Origin: Aurantiacibacter sp. MUD11
GTDB lineage: Bacteria > Pseudomonadota > Alphaproteobacteria > Sphingomonadales > Sphingomonadaceae
Reading direction: 5' to 3'
DNA: 64,000 bases
NCBI RefSeq assembly: GCF_026967575.1
Contig: NZ_CP114054.1
Coordinates: forward strand, 1,054,001 to 1,118,000
The notes beneath the pieces are model-generated. The model saw nothing but the letters and a program-made list of their open reading frames with translations. It was not told the origin of the DNA and ran no database searches. Of the stretch, positions 16,800-24,049 are shown one piece after another (position 1 is the stretch's first letter; each line of letters begins with the position of its first letter). A program made the position numbers and the translations under genes.

Positions 16800-17416
16800 T
16801 GGCCAAGGCCGTGTCGAAGGTGGACCAGGTTGAAGGGCGGGCGATTCCGTTCGGGCGCAAGAACGTCGACACCGACCTGATCATCCCTGCCCGCTGGCTG
16901 AAGACCGTCAGCCGCGAAGGCCTGGGCCAGGGTGCGTTCGAAGCCGTGCGCGCCGATAACCCCGACAACATATTCGACCAGCCTGAATTCGCCAATGCGC
17001 CGATCCTGATCGCGGGCGACAATTTTGGCTGTGGCTCCAGCCGTGAACATGCCGCCTGGGCGCTGCTCGACATGGGCGTGCGCGCCGTGATCGCGCCCAG
17101 CTTCTCCGACATCTTCGCCGGCAACGCGTTCAAAAACGGCATCCTGACCGTGGCCTTGCCGCAGGACCAGGTGGACCGTCTGCTGGAAGTCGCGGCGACC
17201 GATCCGATCACCATCGATCTCGAATCGCAGACGGTGACCACGCCGTTCCAGGATCGCTTCGCCTTCGACATCGACCCCTTCCGCAAGTACTGCCTGCTGG
17301 AAGGGCTGGACGAAGTCGGCCTGACTTTGACCCGCAACGAAGCGATTGCAGACTACGAACAGCGACTGGCCGCGGATAAGCCCTGGCTGGTACGCGGCAC
17401 CGGGATTGCAGCCTGA
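16799..17416 (+). CDS. leuD: 3-isopropylmalate dehydratase small subunit LeuD
   Basis: 205 residues. Swivel domain subunit partnering LeuC. Motifs: [20 protein letters not shown] near the N-terminus, then [17 protein letters not shown], which is diagnostic for LeuD. ATG 16799 overlaps the preceding stop by one base. leuB is not in this window. Confidence 0.96.
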   Translation: MAKAVSKVDQVEGRAIPFGRKNVDTDLIIPARWLKTVSREGLGQGAFEAVRADNPDNIFDQPEFANAPILIAGDNFGCGSSREHAAWALLDMGVRAVIAPSFSDIFAGNAFKNGILTVALPQDQVDRLLEVAATDPITIDLESQTVTTPFQDRFAFDIDPFRKYCLLEGLDEVGLTLTRNEAIADYEQRLAADKPWLVRGTGIAA

Positions 17417-17467
17417 GGGCGCTTGGCGCTATCGGGCAGCCAACATTTTGACGAGGACGGAAATACA

Positions 17468-17791
17468 ATGACCGATTTCAAGGATCGCGAACGCGCCGAA
17501 GAAGCCAAGTTCGCCATGGACGAGGAAACCGCCTTCCGCGTGGCCGCGCGCCGCAACCGCCTGCTGGGCGAATGGGCCGCTGGCGTGATGAACCTCACTC
17601 CGGAAGAGACCGAGGCCTACAAGAAGGCCGTGGTGCAGGCCGACTTCGAGGAAGCCGGCGACGAAGACGTGATCCGCAAGCTGCTGGGCGACCTGACCGG
17701 GGCCGGCTGCGACGTCGACGAGGCGCAGGTGCGCGCGCAGCTGGAAGAAAAGGCCATCGAGGCCAAGCGCCAGCTGATGAGCGAGTCCTAA
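17468..17791 (+). CDS. DUF1476 protein, F1-ATPase zeta-type inhibitor
   Basis: 107 residues. The pattern FKDRERAEEAKFAMDEETAFRVAARRNRLLGEWAA is characteristic of DUF1476, which in Paracoccus and relatives is the zeta subunit that blocks ATP hydrolysis by the F1 motor. The inhibitory N-terminal segment is intact. ATG 17468 with GAGGA upstream. It is followed 5 bp later by bolA. The link to ATP synthase comes from the family; no atp genes are nearby. Confidence 0.88.
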   Translation: MTDFKDRERAEEAKFAMDEETAFRVAARRNRLLGEWAAGVMNLTPEETEAYKKAVVQADFEEAGDEDVIRKLLGDLTGAGCDVDEAQVRAQLEEKAIEAKRQLMSES

Positions 17792-17796
17792 GCCAG

Positions 17797-18030
17797 ATGC
17801 CAATGCCCGCCGCCCAGATCGAGGCGCTGATCAAGGCCGCCATCCCCGATGCGACGGTCGAGATCGAGGCGCTGGTCGATGATAACGACCATTGGCTGGC
17901 TCGCGTTACCTCGGCAGAGTTCGCCGGGAAAAGCCGCGTGCAGCAGCACAAGATGGTCCACGCGGCACTGGGCGGAAGGCTCGGCGGTGAACTCCACGCC
18001 TTGCAACTGCACACCAGCGTGCCCAACTGA
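17797..18030 (+). CDS. bolA: BolA family protein
   Basis: 77 residues. Conserved BolA core with the RVQQHKMVHAAL pattern, including the His used for [2Fe-2S] sharing with monothiol glutaredoxins, and the DDNDHWLARV strand. The next gene is a CGFS glutaredoxin, the known functional partner. ATG 17797 gives an N-terminus of MPMPAAQIEALIK; ATG 17803 is the alternative. Confidence 0.93.
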   Translation: MPMPAAQIEALIKAAIPDATVEIEALVDDNDHWLARVTSAEFAGKSRVQQHKMVHAALGGRLGGELHALQLHTSVPN

Positions 18031-18062
18031 GGCCTACGCACACAAGAACACTGGTGGAACCA

Positions 18063-18392
18063 ATGTCGGATACCAACGAACGCATCTCCAAGCTGGTCGG
18101 CGAAAATGACGTCGTCCTGTTCATGAAGGGCACTCCGCTCTTCCCGCAATGCGGCTTTTCCAACCGCGCCGTCTCGATCCTCGATCACTGCAACGTGCAG
18201 TTCGAGAGCGTCGATGTGCTGCAGGACATGGAAATCCGCCAGGGCATCAAGGCCTATTCGGACTGGCCCACCATTCCGCAGCTCTACGTGAAGGGCGAAT
18301 TCGTCGGCGGCAGCGACATCATGATGGAGATGTTCGAAGCCGGCGAACTGCAGCAGCTGCTGGACGAGAAGCAGGTCGCCAAGGCGTCCTGA
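18063..18392 (+). CDS. grxD: Monothiol glutaredoxin Grx4 (CGFS type)
   Basis: 109 residues. It carries the CGFS active site in PLFPQCGFSNRAV, WPTIPQLYVKGEF and the GGSDIM glutathione-binding loop. Grx4 binds a [2Fe-2S] cluster, often with BolA, in iron signalling and Fe-S transfer. Start at ATG 18063; the frame also opens at GTG 18054. Ends at a strong terminator. Confidence 0.95.
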   Translation: MSDTNERISKLVGENDVVLFMKGTPLFPQCGFSNRAVSILDHCNVQFESVDVLQDMEIRQGIKAYSDWPTIPQLYVKGEFVGGSDIMMEMFEAGELQQLLDEKQVAKAS

Positions 18393-18422
18393 GGCCTGTC
18401 CTCCTGCATTCCGGACACTTGC

Positions 18423-18445
18423 ACGGACCGCCATTGGCGGTCCGT
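18423..18445 (+). terminator. Rho-independent terminator after grxD
   Basis: ACGGACCGCC-ATT-GGCGGTCCGT, a perfect 10-bp stem with a three-base loop, followed by TTTGCG. It closes the DUF1476-bolA-grxD unit. Confidence 0.8.
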
Positions 18446-18497
18446 TTGCGTTCAGCTAGGCAGCGCTAGAGGCGTCTGCCTTGTCCCGGGAGTTTGC

Positions 18498-19376
18498 ATG
18501 ATCCGCCACCTGCTTGCCGCCAGCCTGTTGTTCGCCGCGCCTGCCTCGCTTGCCGCGCAGGAGACCCTGCCGGACAACCTTGCCGAGCGCATGGCCGGAG
18601 CCCGCTCTGCCGAGGCAACAGCGCGCCAGATGGGCGAGGTCTTGCAGGCCAACGCCATCGCCCAGCGCCAGTATGCCGGGATGGTCGCGGGCGACCTTGG
18701 CGGCGGTTATCGCGGCGCGCTGTCGCTCCCCGGAGAAGACCTCGGCGTATGGCTGACGACCATCGTCGGCCAGCCGGGCGGCGAGGACGCGCCGCTGGTA
18801 GCCCTCGCGGAATACGAGATCGCCCAGGGCGAAATCCTGGCCGAGACCATCTTCCCCGCCGGACAGGCTCCCGTGCTCGACGGCGACAGGGTCGCCATGG
18901 CCCGGGCGCAGATCGTCGCGCCCCGCGCCGTGATCGCCGCGCCCGAAGCCAGCTTCTGCCACGATGGCGAAGATGCCGGGGAAAGCGACCGCACCTCGGT
19001 CACCTATCTCACCCTCGCCATGCCCCCACGCGAGGACGGCTCGTTCGAAGCCTATGTGCTCAACGGCCCGTTCGAAGGCTCGGCCATGCCGCTGGGCAAG
19101 CACTATCGGGTCGATTTCGACGAATTCGGCGTGATCGGATCGCCGGAACTGCTCACCGACACCTGCGAGATCGTGCGCTGGGCAGAGGACGACCCCGAAC
19201 TGGCGATGAGCGTCTACGTGACCGAATTCGACGCCGGCCAGTGGCCCAACGAGATCCATGCCTTCATCTCGGCACAGTTGCCGATGAGCATGGGGGTGGT
19301 GACCGGCGACATCATCTGGCCCATGGCCGGCGGGATGATCGCCCCGCCCGTCCCCGCCGCCGAAGCCGGCTACTAA
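18498..19376 (+). CDS. Hypothetical periplasmic protein
   Basis: 292 residues with a clear Sec signal peptide (residues 1-20, LLFAAPASLAAQ). The remainder is acidic, soluble and not recognised. It has two Cys (SFCHDGE and TDTCEIV) that may form a disulfide. The protein ends in a Pro/Ala-rich tail. It follows grxD's terminator, so it probably has its own promoter, and precedes the SRAP gene by 13 bp. Confidence 0.7.
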   Translation: MIRHLLAASLLFAAPASLAAQETLPDNLAERMAGARSAEATARQMGEVLQANAIAQRQYAGMVAGDLGGGYRGALSLPGEDLGVWLTTIVGQPGGEDAPLVALAEYEIAQGEILAETIFPAGQAPVLDGDRVAMARAQIVAPRAVIAAPEASFCHDGEDAGESDRTSVTYLTLAMPPREDGSFEAYVLNGPFEGSAMPLGKHYRVDFDEFGVIGSPELLTDTCEIVRWAEDDPELAMSVYVTEFDAGQWPNEIHAFISAQLPMSMGVVTGDIIWPMAGGMIAPPVPAAEAGY

Positions 19377-19389
19377 GGGACCGCGGGCG

Positions 19390-20007
19390 ATGTGCAACCT
19401 CTACAAGATGTCCAAGTCGCAGGACGAGGTGGCGCATTTCTTCGATGCCATCGCGCAGGACCTGTCGGTCGGCCCGGCGGGCAATGCGCCCGAAATGGTC
19501 TATCCCGGATATCCCGGCATGGTGCTGACCGACGGCAAGCTGGGGCAGATGACCTGGGGCTTCCCGCTCCAGCGCAAGGGCGCCAAGGGCCAGCCGCTGA
19601 AGCCGAAGCCGGTCAACAATGCCCGGTCGGACAAGCTTTCCAGCCCCTTCTGGTCCGCCAGCTTCCGCGAACGGCGCTGCCTGATCCCGGTCTCCGCCTT
19701 TGCCGAAGCCGAGGGGCCTAGGGGCGGCAAAACCCGCACGTGGCTATCCTTGCCGGACTGCGACCTGATGGCGATGGCGGGCCTGTGGCGCGATACTGCC
19801 GAATGGGGCGCGGCATATACCATGGTGATCACCGAACCCAACGAGCAGGTGCGCAGCGTGCACGATCGCATGCCGGTAATCCTGCCCCCGGACGCGTGGC
19901 AGCAATGGCTGCACGGCACCCCGCAAGAAGCCTTCCAGCTTTGCCGGCCCTATGCCGGCGCGATGCAGATCGATCGCACGGACGAGCCCTGGGCGGGCCG
20001 GCGCTAG
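19390..20007 (+). CDS. SOS response-associated peptidase (SRAP/HMCES family)
   Basis: 205 residues. SRAP proteins form a covalent thiazolidine link to abasic sites in single-stranded DNA. The catalytic Cys2 is present (MCNLYKM), and the Asn (NNARSD), Glu (AFAEAE) and His (VHDRMPVIL) that support it are all visible. Length fits the family. Probably co-transcribed with the preceding gene. No LexA box is obvious. Confidence 0.92.
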   Translation: MCNLYKMSKSQDEVAHFFDAIAQDLSVGPAGNAPEMVYPGYPGMVLTDGKLGQMTWGFPLQRKGAKGQPLKPKPVNNARSDKLSSPFWSASFRERRCLIPVSAFAEAEGPRGGKTRTWLSLPDCDLMAMAGLWRDTAEWGAAYTMVITEPNEQVRSVHDRMPVILPPDAWQQWLHGTPQEAFQLCRPYAGAMQIDRTDEPWAGRR

Positions 20008-20589
20008 TCTCTATCGATTTTTCGGAGAGGGGTCTTCGGGGAGGCGGAGCCGGGAGACTTGGTTGGGGACCAGGGGATCGGCCCCGCCTCGTTTCGAAGA
20101 CCTCGTTGGGTACGCCGAATATATTGCACGCGCCGTGCCAGTTTTGCCGAACAAAGGATTCCTGCGGAAGACGATGGTTCGCGAAAAGTTAACGGGGGGC
20201 GGGCGTGTAAAAATTCCCGACTCTTCTGGCTTTTCGCTCGCGCATCCGCGCCAGCGTCCTCGGTGCCATTCGCTCCGCTTCGCTGCGCGGCACCTGCGGG
20301 CGGCCACTTGGCCTTGCGGTCGTTGGCACGACCGAACTCAGCACTGTTGGAATGTTCGATACGGTCCCCAAGGGACCGCAAGGGCACGCGCCCGCCCCGC
20401 AGCGGGCGCAGCTTGCTGCGCATCTAGCGAGGACGAAGCCGCGGATGCGGCTTCGGAAAACAAGAATGGCGCGCCCAGCAGGAGTGTGCTTCGCACGTCT
20501 CCGCTTCGCTCCGACTCCGAACCTGAAGGATCGCCTCTACAAGGGCATACACCAAAGGGGAGGACACGCTTGCAGCATGCCCTCCCCTT
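20008..20589. other. Gene-free, hairpin-rich intergenic region
   Basis: No credible ORF on either strand. It holds at least four perfect stem-loops between 20317 and 20455 (stems of 7-9 bp, loops of 3-6), a 19-bp copy of the tRNA-Arg 3' end at 20467-20485, and a 12-bp inverted repeat directly beside the tRNA. The region near 20100-20220 is more AT-rich than its surroundings. It could encode a structured RNA or be a remnant of an integrated element. Confidence 0.5.
20317..20455. repeat. Cluster of four perfect stem-loops
   Basis: CGGTCGT-TGGC-ACGACCG (20317-20334), CGGTCCC-CAA-GGGACCG (20362-20378), GCGCCCGC-CCCGCA-GCGGGCGC (20388-20409), CGAAGCCGC-GGAT-GCGGCTTCG (20434-20455). Four perfect hairpins in 139 bp is more than expected from GC content alone. 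No coding potential overlaps them on either strand that I trust. Confidence 0.55.
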
Positions 20590-20608
20590 TGGCGCGCCCA
20601 GCAGGAGT
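20467..20608. repeat. 19-bp direct repeat of tRNA-Arg 3' end
   Basis: TGGCGCGCCCAGCAGGAGT occurs at 20467-20485 and again at 20590-20608, where it is the 3' end of tRNA-Arg including CCA. Duplicated tRNA 3' ends are typical of tyrosine-recombinase attachment sites. Only 104 bp lie between the copies and no integrase is nearby, so this could be a remnant attachment site or a decayed tRNA copy. Confidence 0.5.
20552..20592 (-). terminator. Terminator-like inverted repeat at 3' end of tRNA-Arg
   Basis: CCAAAGGGGAGG (20552-20563) and CCTCCCCTTTGG (20581-20592) are perfect 12-bp arms. One arm overlaps the tRNA CCA. On the minus strand this forms a hairpin directly after the tRNA and may act in termination or 3' processing. 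Confidence 0.55.
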
Positions 20609-20666
20609 CGAACCTGCGACCTCAGGATTAGAAGTCCCGTGCTCTATCCAGCTGAGCTATGGGCGC
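20590..20666 (-). tRNA. tRNA-Arg (anticodon TCT)
   Basis: 77 nt including an encoded CCA. Acceptor stem GCGCCCA/TGGGCGC, D arm, anticodon loop CTTCTAA giving anticodon TCT, variable loop AGGTC, and T arm with TTCGACT loop all fold as expected. Decodes AGA/AGG arginine codons, which are rare in this GC-rich genome. Confidence 0.97.
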
Positions 20667-20723
20667 GTCGGGAGGGCAGATAGCGATCTTTGCGGCTCGC
20701 GCAAATGCCGCTAGCACCGCGAC

Positions 20724-21446
20724 ATGGACAGTGATCCCCTGAAACCCGTCGATCCGATGCCGGAACACGCGCGGTTCCGATATTTCGATCTCGTGATGGC
20801 CGCCTTCGTGGTGGTGCTGGTGCTGTCCAACGTGATCGGGGCGGCAAAGCTCTCCACCGTCGCGGGTTTCACTTTCGGGGCGGGCATCCTATTCTTCCCG
20901 CTCTCCTACGTGATCGGCGACGTGCTGACCGAGGTTTACGGCTATGCCCGCGCGCGCCGGGTAATCTGGACCGGCTTTGCCGCCCTCGTCTTCATGGCCG
21001 TGATGAGCTTCGTGGTGGTCGAACTGCCCCCGGCGGCCAGCTGGACCGGGCAGGAGGCCTACGAGTCGGTATTCGGCCAGGTGCCGCGGATCGTGCTCGC
21101 CTCGGTCACCGCCTTCTGGGCAGGCGAATTCGTCAATTCCTACGTGATGGCGAAGATGAAGGTCTGGACACAGGGCAAGGCTCTGTGGAGCCGTACCATC
21201 GGCTCGACCGTGGTCGGCCAGGGCGTCGACAGCCTGCTGTTCTATCCCATTGCCTTCCTCGGCGTCTGGGAGACTAGCGATGTGTTGCTGGTGATGGTGA
21301 CGAACTGGGCGTTAAAGGTCGGCTGGGAAGCCGCGCTGACGCCGGTCACCTATCGCGTTGTCGGCTTCCTGAAGAAGCGCGAGGGCGTCGAGATCTTCGA
21401 TACCGACACCGATTTCTCTCCCTTCGCGGCACGCGACAGCCGCTGA
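20724..21446 (+). CDS. Queuosine precursor transporter (YhhQ/QPTR family)
   Basis: 240 residues, about six transmembrane segments. The motifs LSNVIGAAKL, FPLSYVIGDVLTEVYGYARAR and WAGEFVNSYVMAKMKV are diagnostic for the YhhQ family, which imports 7-cyano-7-deazaguanine or 7-aminomethyl-7-deazaguanine for queuosine. The queF gene at 40203-40655 belongs to the same pathway. Divergent from tRNA-Arg and convergent with the small PspC-domain unit. Confidence 0.9.
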   Translation: MDSDPLKPVDPMPEHARFRYFDLVMAAFVVVLVLSNVIGAAKLSTVAGFTFGAGILFFPLSYVIGDVLTEVYGYARARRVIWTGFAALVFMAVMSFVVVELPPAASWTGQEAYESVFGQVPRIVLASVTAFWAGEFVNSYVMAKMKVWTQGKALWSRTIGSTVVGQGVDSLLFYPIAFLGVWETSDVLLVMVTNWALKVGWEAALTPVTYRVVGFLKKREGVEIFDTDTDFSPFAARDSR

Positions 21447-21468
21447 CAGGACGAAATGGCCGCCGACC

Positions 21469-21690
21469 TCAGTCGGCCAGCAGCCAGATCGCGAGATAGA
21501 TGATCAGGAAGCTGCCGAAACCGAACAGCGTACCTGCCAGGAAGATGCCCCGCACAACCAGCGGGTTGATCCCGAAGTACTTGGCGATACCGCCGCAAAC
21601 ACCGGCCACCTTCGCGTCCGCACGGTCGAGGCGGAATTTCTTCGAACCTGCCGGGCGGACGGCATCGTTTCTACGGTCCAGCTGGGTCAT
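21469..21690 (-). CDS. Stand-alone PspC-domain protein
   Basis: 73 residues, essentially one PspC domain: KVAGVCGGIAKYFGINPLVVR, then a hydrophobic segment ending LAIWLLAD. It lacks the charged C-terminal helix of the operon PspC at 10288. Its ATG overlaps the stop of the tiny gene before it (ATGA). The unit has a sigma-54-type promoter 340 bp upstream, so it is probably part of the PspF regulon. Confidence 0.85.
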   Translation of the reverse strand: MTQLDRRNDAVRPAGSKKFRLDRADAKVAGVCGGIAKYFGINPLVVRGIFLAGTLFGFGSFLIIYLAIWLLAD

Positions 21691-21809
21691 GCCAGCAGGC
21701 CCACGATCGAGGTGGCGTTGGGGTTGGCGAAGCTGCTGACGAGCAGCGTTGCGGTTACGGCGACGGCGGCGAAAGCGGCCATCAGCTTGTTCTGCAGTTC
21801 ATTGGTCAT
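21687..21809 (-). CDS. Tiny membrane protein, copy 2 (40 aa)
   Basis: 40 residues. Short polar N-terminus (TNELQNK), then an Ala/Val-rich hydrophobic segment (AAFAAVAVTATLLVSSF), then a short Pro/Asn/Ser tail. It is clearly paralogous to the next upstream gene, sharing AAFAAVAVT-x-TLLVSSF. ATG 21809, with an alternative two codons upstream (21815). AGGACATG-type spacing gives a weak ribosome site. Its stop overlaps the PspC-domain gene, indicating coupling. Confidence 0.72.
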   Translation of the reverse strand: MTNELQNKLMAAFAAVAVTATLLVSSFANPNATSIVGLLA

Positions 21810-21846
21810 GGTCATGTCCTTCTTGTCCCTTCTTGGTGGTTATCGA

Positions 21847-21975
21847 TCAGGCGAGAACGCCGGCGATGATGCTGGCTTCCGGGGTCGAGAAGCTCGAGAC
21901 CAGGAGCGTGATGGTGACAGCGACGGCGGCGAAAGCGGCCGAAACGCGGGCGGTGATGTCATTCGTGAAAGTCAT
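21847..21975 (-). CDS. Tiny membrane protein, copy 1 (42 aa)
   Basis: 42 residues. Same layout as the next gene: polar start with Arg, AAFAAVAVTITLLVSSF, then STPEASIIAGVLA. ATG 21975 is preceded by GAGGG. The frame stays open to 22092, but that longer form would run through the sigma-54 promoter, so the short form is right. First gene after the predicted promoter. It resembles the 50-residue peptide that heads the psp operon. Confidence 0.75.
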   Translation of the reverse strand: MTFTNDITARVSAAFAAVAVTITLLVSSFSTPEASIIAGVLA

Positions 21976-22026
21976 TTTGTTTCCCTCTATTGTTTGAATT
22001 AAACTCTTTCGTCCCATGCCCCCAAC

Positions 22027-22045
22027 ATTGCAGGAGGTGTGCCAG
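22027..22045 (-). promoter_or_regulatory. Sigma-54 promoter of the small PspC-domain unit
   Basis: On the minus strand CTGGCACACCTCCTGCAAT: GG at 22043-22042, exactly ten bases, GC at 22031-22030. It matches TGGCAC at -24 and TGC at -12, with one mismatch in the TTGC box. Predicted start near 22018, about 43 bases before the first ATG. Confidence 0.7.
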
Positions 22046-22050
22046 TTTTG

Positions 22051-22076
22051 AAAAACCGCAGAATTCTGCCGTTTTT
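22051..22076. promoter_or_regulatory. 26-bp palindrome upstream of second sigma-54 promoter
   Basis: Arms of 13 bp with one mismatched pair, centred on GCAGAATTCTGC (22058-22069, a perfect 12-bp palindrome) and flanked by AAAAAC and GTTTTT. It sits immediately upstream of the -24 element, close for an enhancer but well placed for a repressor or a second activator. Confidence 0.5.
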
Positions 22077-22119
22077 GTTCAGGCACCAGCAAGGTTAGCG
22101 ATTCCTGAAAACTAAGACT

Positions 22120-22130
22120 TGGGAATTTTC
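22120..22130 (-). promoter_or_regulatory. Candidate PspF half-site shared with the psp operon
   Basis: On the minus strand GAAAATTCCCA, identical to the left arm of the inverted repeat at 8848-8858. It lies about 102-112 bp upstream of the predicted start site. The matching right arm is degenerate here (a TTTTC occurs at a different spacing). Exact sharing of an 11-mer between the two sigma-54 regions supports co-regulation. Confidence 0.5.
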
Positions 22131-22199
22131 ACCAACTGATGGGATCACCTTTTCGAGTGGTGTCACGCCGCACGCTGACATAAGGGTATGCGACCCGTC

Positions 22200-23285
22200 A
22201 TGGCGCTCGATCGCATCACCCTTTCCAGCTTCCGCAACCACGCCGCCACGCGGCTTGAAGACACGTGCCAGTTGAACCTGCTGGTGGGCGAGAACGGGGC
22301 GGGTAAGACCAATATCCTCGAAGCCATCTCGCTGTTTGCCCCCGGACGCGGAATGCGTCGCGCGGCACTGGCGGAGATGGCCGGCCATTCCGGAGATGGC
22401 GGCTTCGGTGTCAGCGCCCTGCTCGACACCGGCGATGGCGGCGAACCGGTCAAGCTGGGCACAGGCATGGTGGCAGAGCGGAGCGGTCGCCGCATCGTGC
22501 AGGTCAATGGCGCAGAGGCGAGTGCCATCAGCCTGGGCGAATGGCTGGCCATGGGCTGGCTCACCCCGGCCATGGATCGCCTGTTCGCCGACAGCGCCGG
22601 CACACGCCGCCGTTATCTCGACCGGCTGGCAGTGGCGCTGGAGCCGGGCCATGCCCGCTACGCCAGCCGCTACGAGGCCGCGCTGCGCGAACGTAACCGC
22701 CTGCTCTCCGGGGAACCGGACCCCGATCCCGCCTGGCTCGATTCGATCGAAGCGCAGATGGCCACGGTTGGGAGCGCATTGGCGCAGGGCCGGGCGCGAT
22801 TGATCGGAACCTTGGGCGCGAGACTGGCGGAACTGCCCGAAGCGCCGTTCGCGCGCCCGGTGCTCGCCTACCAGCCTGGCGGCGCGCTGACCGAAGAGGA
22901 ACTGGCCGACCGCTGGCGCAGTGAGCGCCGCCGCGATCGTGCCGCGCAGCGCACGCTGTCCGGTCCGCATCGCGACGAGCTGGGCGTGACCATGGCCGGC
23001 AAGCACATGCCCGCTGCCGAATGTTCTACTGGGGAGCAGAAAGCCATGCTGGTCGCCATCACCCTCGCCCATGCCGAACTCGCGGCGCGGGGCAGACCGG
23101 GCGTCTTGCTGCTGGACGAGGTCGCGGCCCACCTCGACCCCGTGCGGCGCGAGGCGCTGTTCGACCGCCTGCGCGCAAGCGGCACACAAGTGTGGCTGAC
23201 GGGCACCGAACCGGCCCCCTTCGAAGCTATCCTGGCAGAGGCAGCCACCTGGCGGGTGGCCGATGGCGCGGTGGAGCGGATCTAG
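22200..23285 (+). CDS. recF: DNA replication and repair protein RecF
   Basis: 361 residues from ATG 22200 (MALDRITLSSFRNH is the typical RecF start; the frame also opens at 22188). RecF loads RecA at gaps through RecFOR. Walker A GENGAGKT near residue 30, signature CSTGEQKAML, and Walker B GVLLLDEVAAHLD are all present. It stands apart from dnaA/dnaN, as is usual in alphaproteobacteria. Convergent with the esterase gene, overlapping by 4 bp. Confidence 0.95.
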   Translation: MALDRITLSSFRNHAATRLEDTCQLNLLVGENGAGKTNILEAISLFAPGRGMRRAALAEMAGHSGDGGFGVSALLDTGDGGEPVKLGTGMVAERSGRRIVQVNGAEASAISLGEWLAMGWLTPAMDRLFADSAGTRRRYLDRLAVALEPGHARYASRYEAALRERNRLLSGEPDPDPAWLDSIEAQMATVGSALAQGRARLIGTLGARLAELPEAPFARPVLAYQPGGALTEEELADRWRSERRRDRAAQRTLSGPHRDELGVTMAGKHMPAAECSTGEQKAMLVAITLAHAELAARGRPGVLLLDEVAAHLDPVRREALFDRLRASGTQVWLTGTEPAPFEAILAEAATWRVADGAVERI

Positions 23286-24022
23286 TCCGCGCCGTCCTGC
23301 GGCAAGGCGGCGATCACCGTGTCGAGCGAGGCCGCGACCATTTCCTCCAGCCCTTCGGCAGTCGGATGGATGCGATCGGCCTGCATCAAGCGCGGCTGGT
23401 CGTAGACCGGCTTCATGAAGAAGGGCACCAGCGCGGCGTCATATTCTTCGGCCAGTTCGGCATACATGCCGTCGAACTGCTGCTGGTATTCCACACCCAT
23501 GTTCGGCGGGGCGCGCATACCCAGCAACAGGATGGGAATGTCGCGTGCCTGCAATTCGTCGAGAATGCCTTCCAGGTTCGCGCGGCTCTGGTCCGGGGTG
23601 ATGCCGCGCAGCAGGTCGTTGCCGCCAAGTTCCACGATGGCGAGGTCGATTTCGGCGTCGGCATTGTCGAGCACGAAGCCGATCCGCTGCAAGCCGGCAG
23701 CCGTGGTGTCGCCCGATACGCCGGCATCGATGACCCGGGCATTGATGCCGCGACCGCGCAATGCGCGCCCCAGCACCTCCGGATAGCCCTGGTCTTCCTC
23801 GACATTGTAGCCCGCCATCAGGCTGTCACCGAAGCCGAGCACCACCCGCTCCGGCCCCATGACCGGCAGCGGCTCCTCGAACATCGTTCCCGCGCTCTCG
23901 GCCTCGTCGGCCTCGGCCACTGGTGCTTCCGCTCCGCAAGCGGCAAGGGCGAGCGCCAGCGGCGCGATGATCGACGAAGTGCGAATAGCCTTAGGCCACC
24001 GACTTTGGACTAACTTGCTCAT
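23282..24022 (-). CDS. GDSL/SGNH esterase lipoprotein (TesA-like arylesterase)
   Basis: 246 residues. An N-terminal signal ending in the lipobox LAAC (about residues 26-29) implies a lipid-anchored periplasmic protein; TesA itself is soluble. Block I FGDSLMAGYN with the catalytic Ser, the Gly in DAGVSGDTT, block III ELGGNDLLRG, and block V DRIHPTAEG supply the SGNH catalytic set. Hydrolyses acyl esters or thioesters. It is divergent from the ABC exporter genes, an arrangement known for tesA with the ybbA-ybbP exporter. Confidence 0.9.
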   Translation of the reverse strand: MSKLVQSRWPKAIRTSSIIAPLALALAACGAEAPVAEADEAESAGTMFEEPLPVMGPERVVLGFGDSLMAGYNVEEDQGYPEVLGRALRGRGINARVIDAGVSGDTTAAGLQRIGFVLDNADAEIDLAIVELGGNDLLRGITPDQSRANLEGILDELQARDIPILLLGMRAPPNMGVEYQQQFDGMYAELAEEYDAALVPFFMKPVYDQPRLMQADRIHPTAEGLEEMVAASLDTVIAALPQDGAD

Positions 24023-24049
24023 ACCCCATAGCTATGCCATCGCGCTCTT

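Noticed and set aside
20008-20589. Open frames through the hairpin-rich gap
   Set aside because: Several overlapping frames exist on both strands, but all are Arg-rich, lack ribosome sites and cross the hairpins and tRNA, so I do not call genes there.
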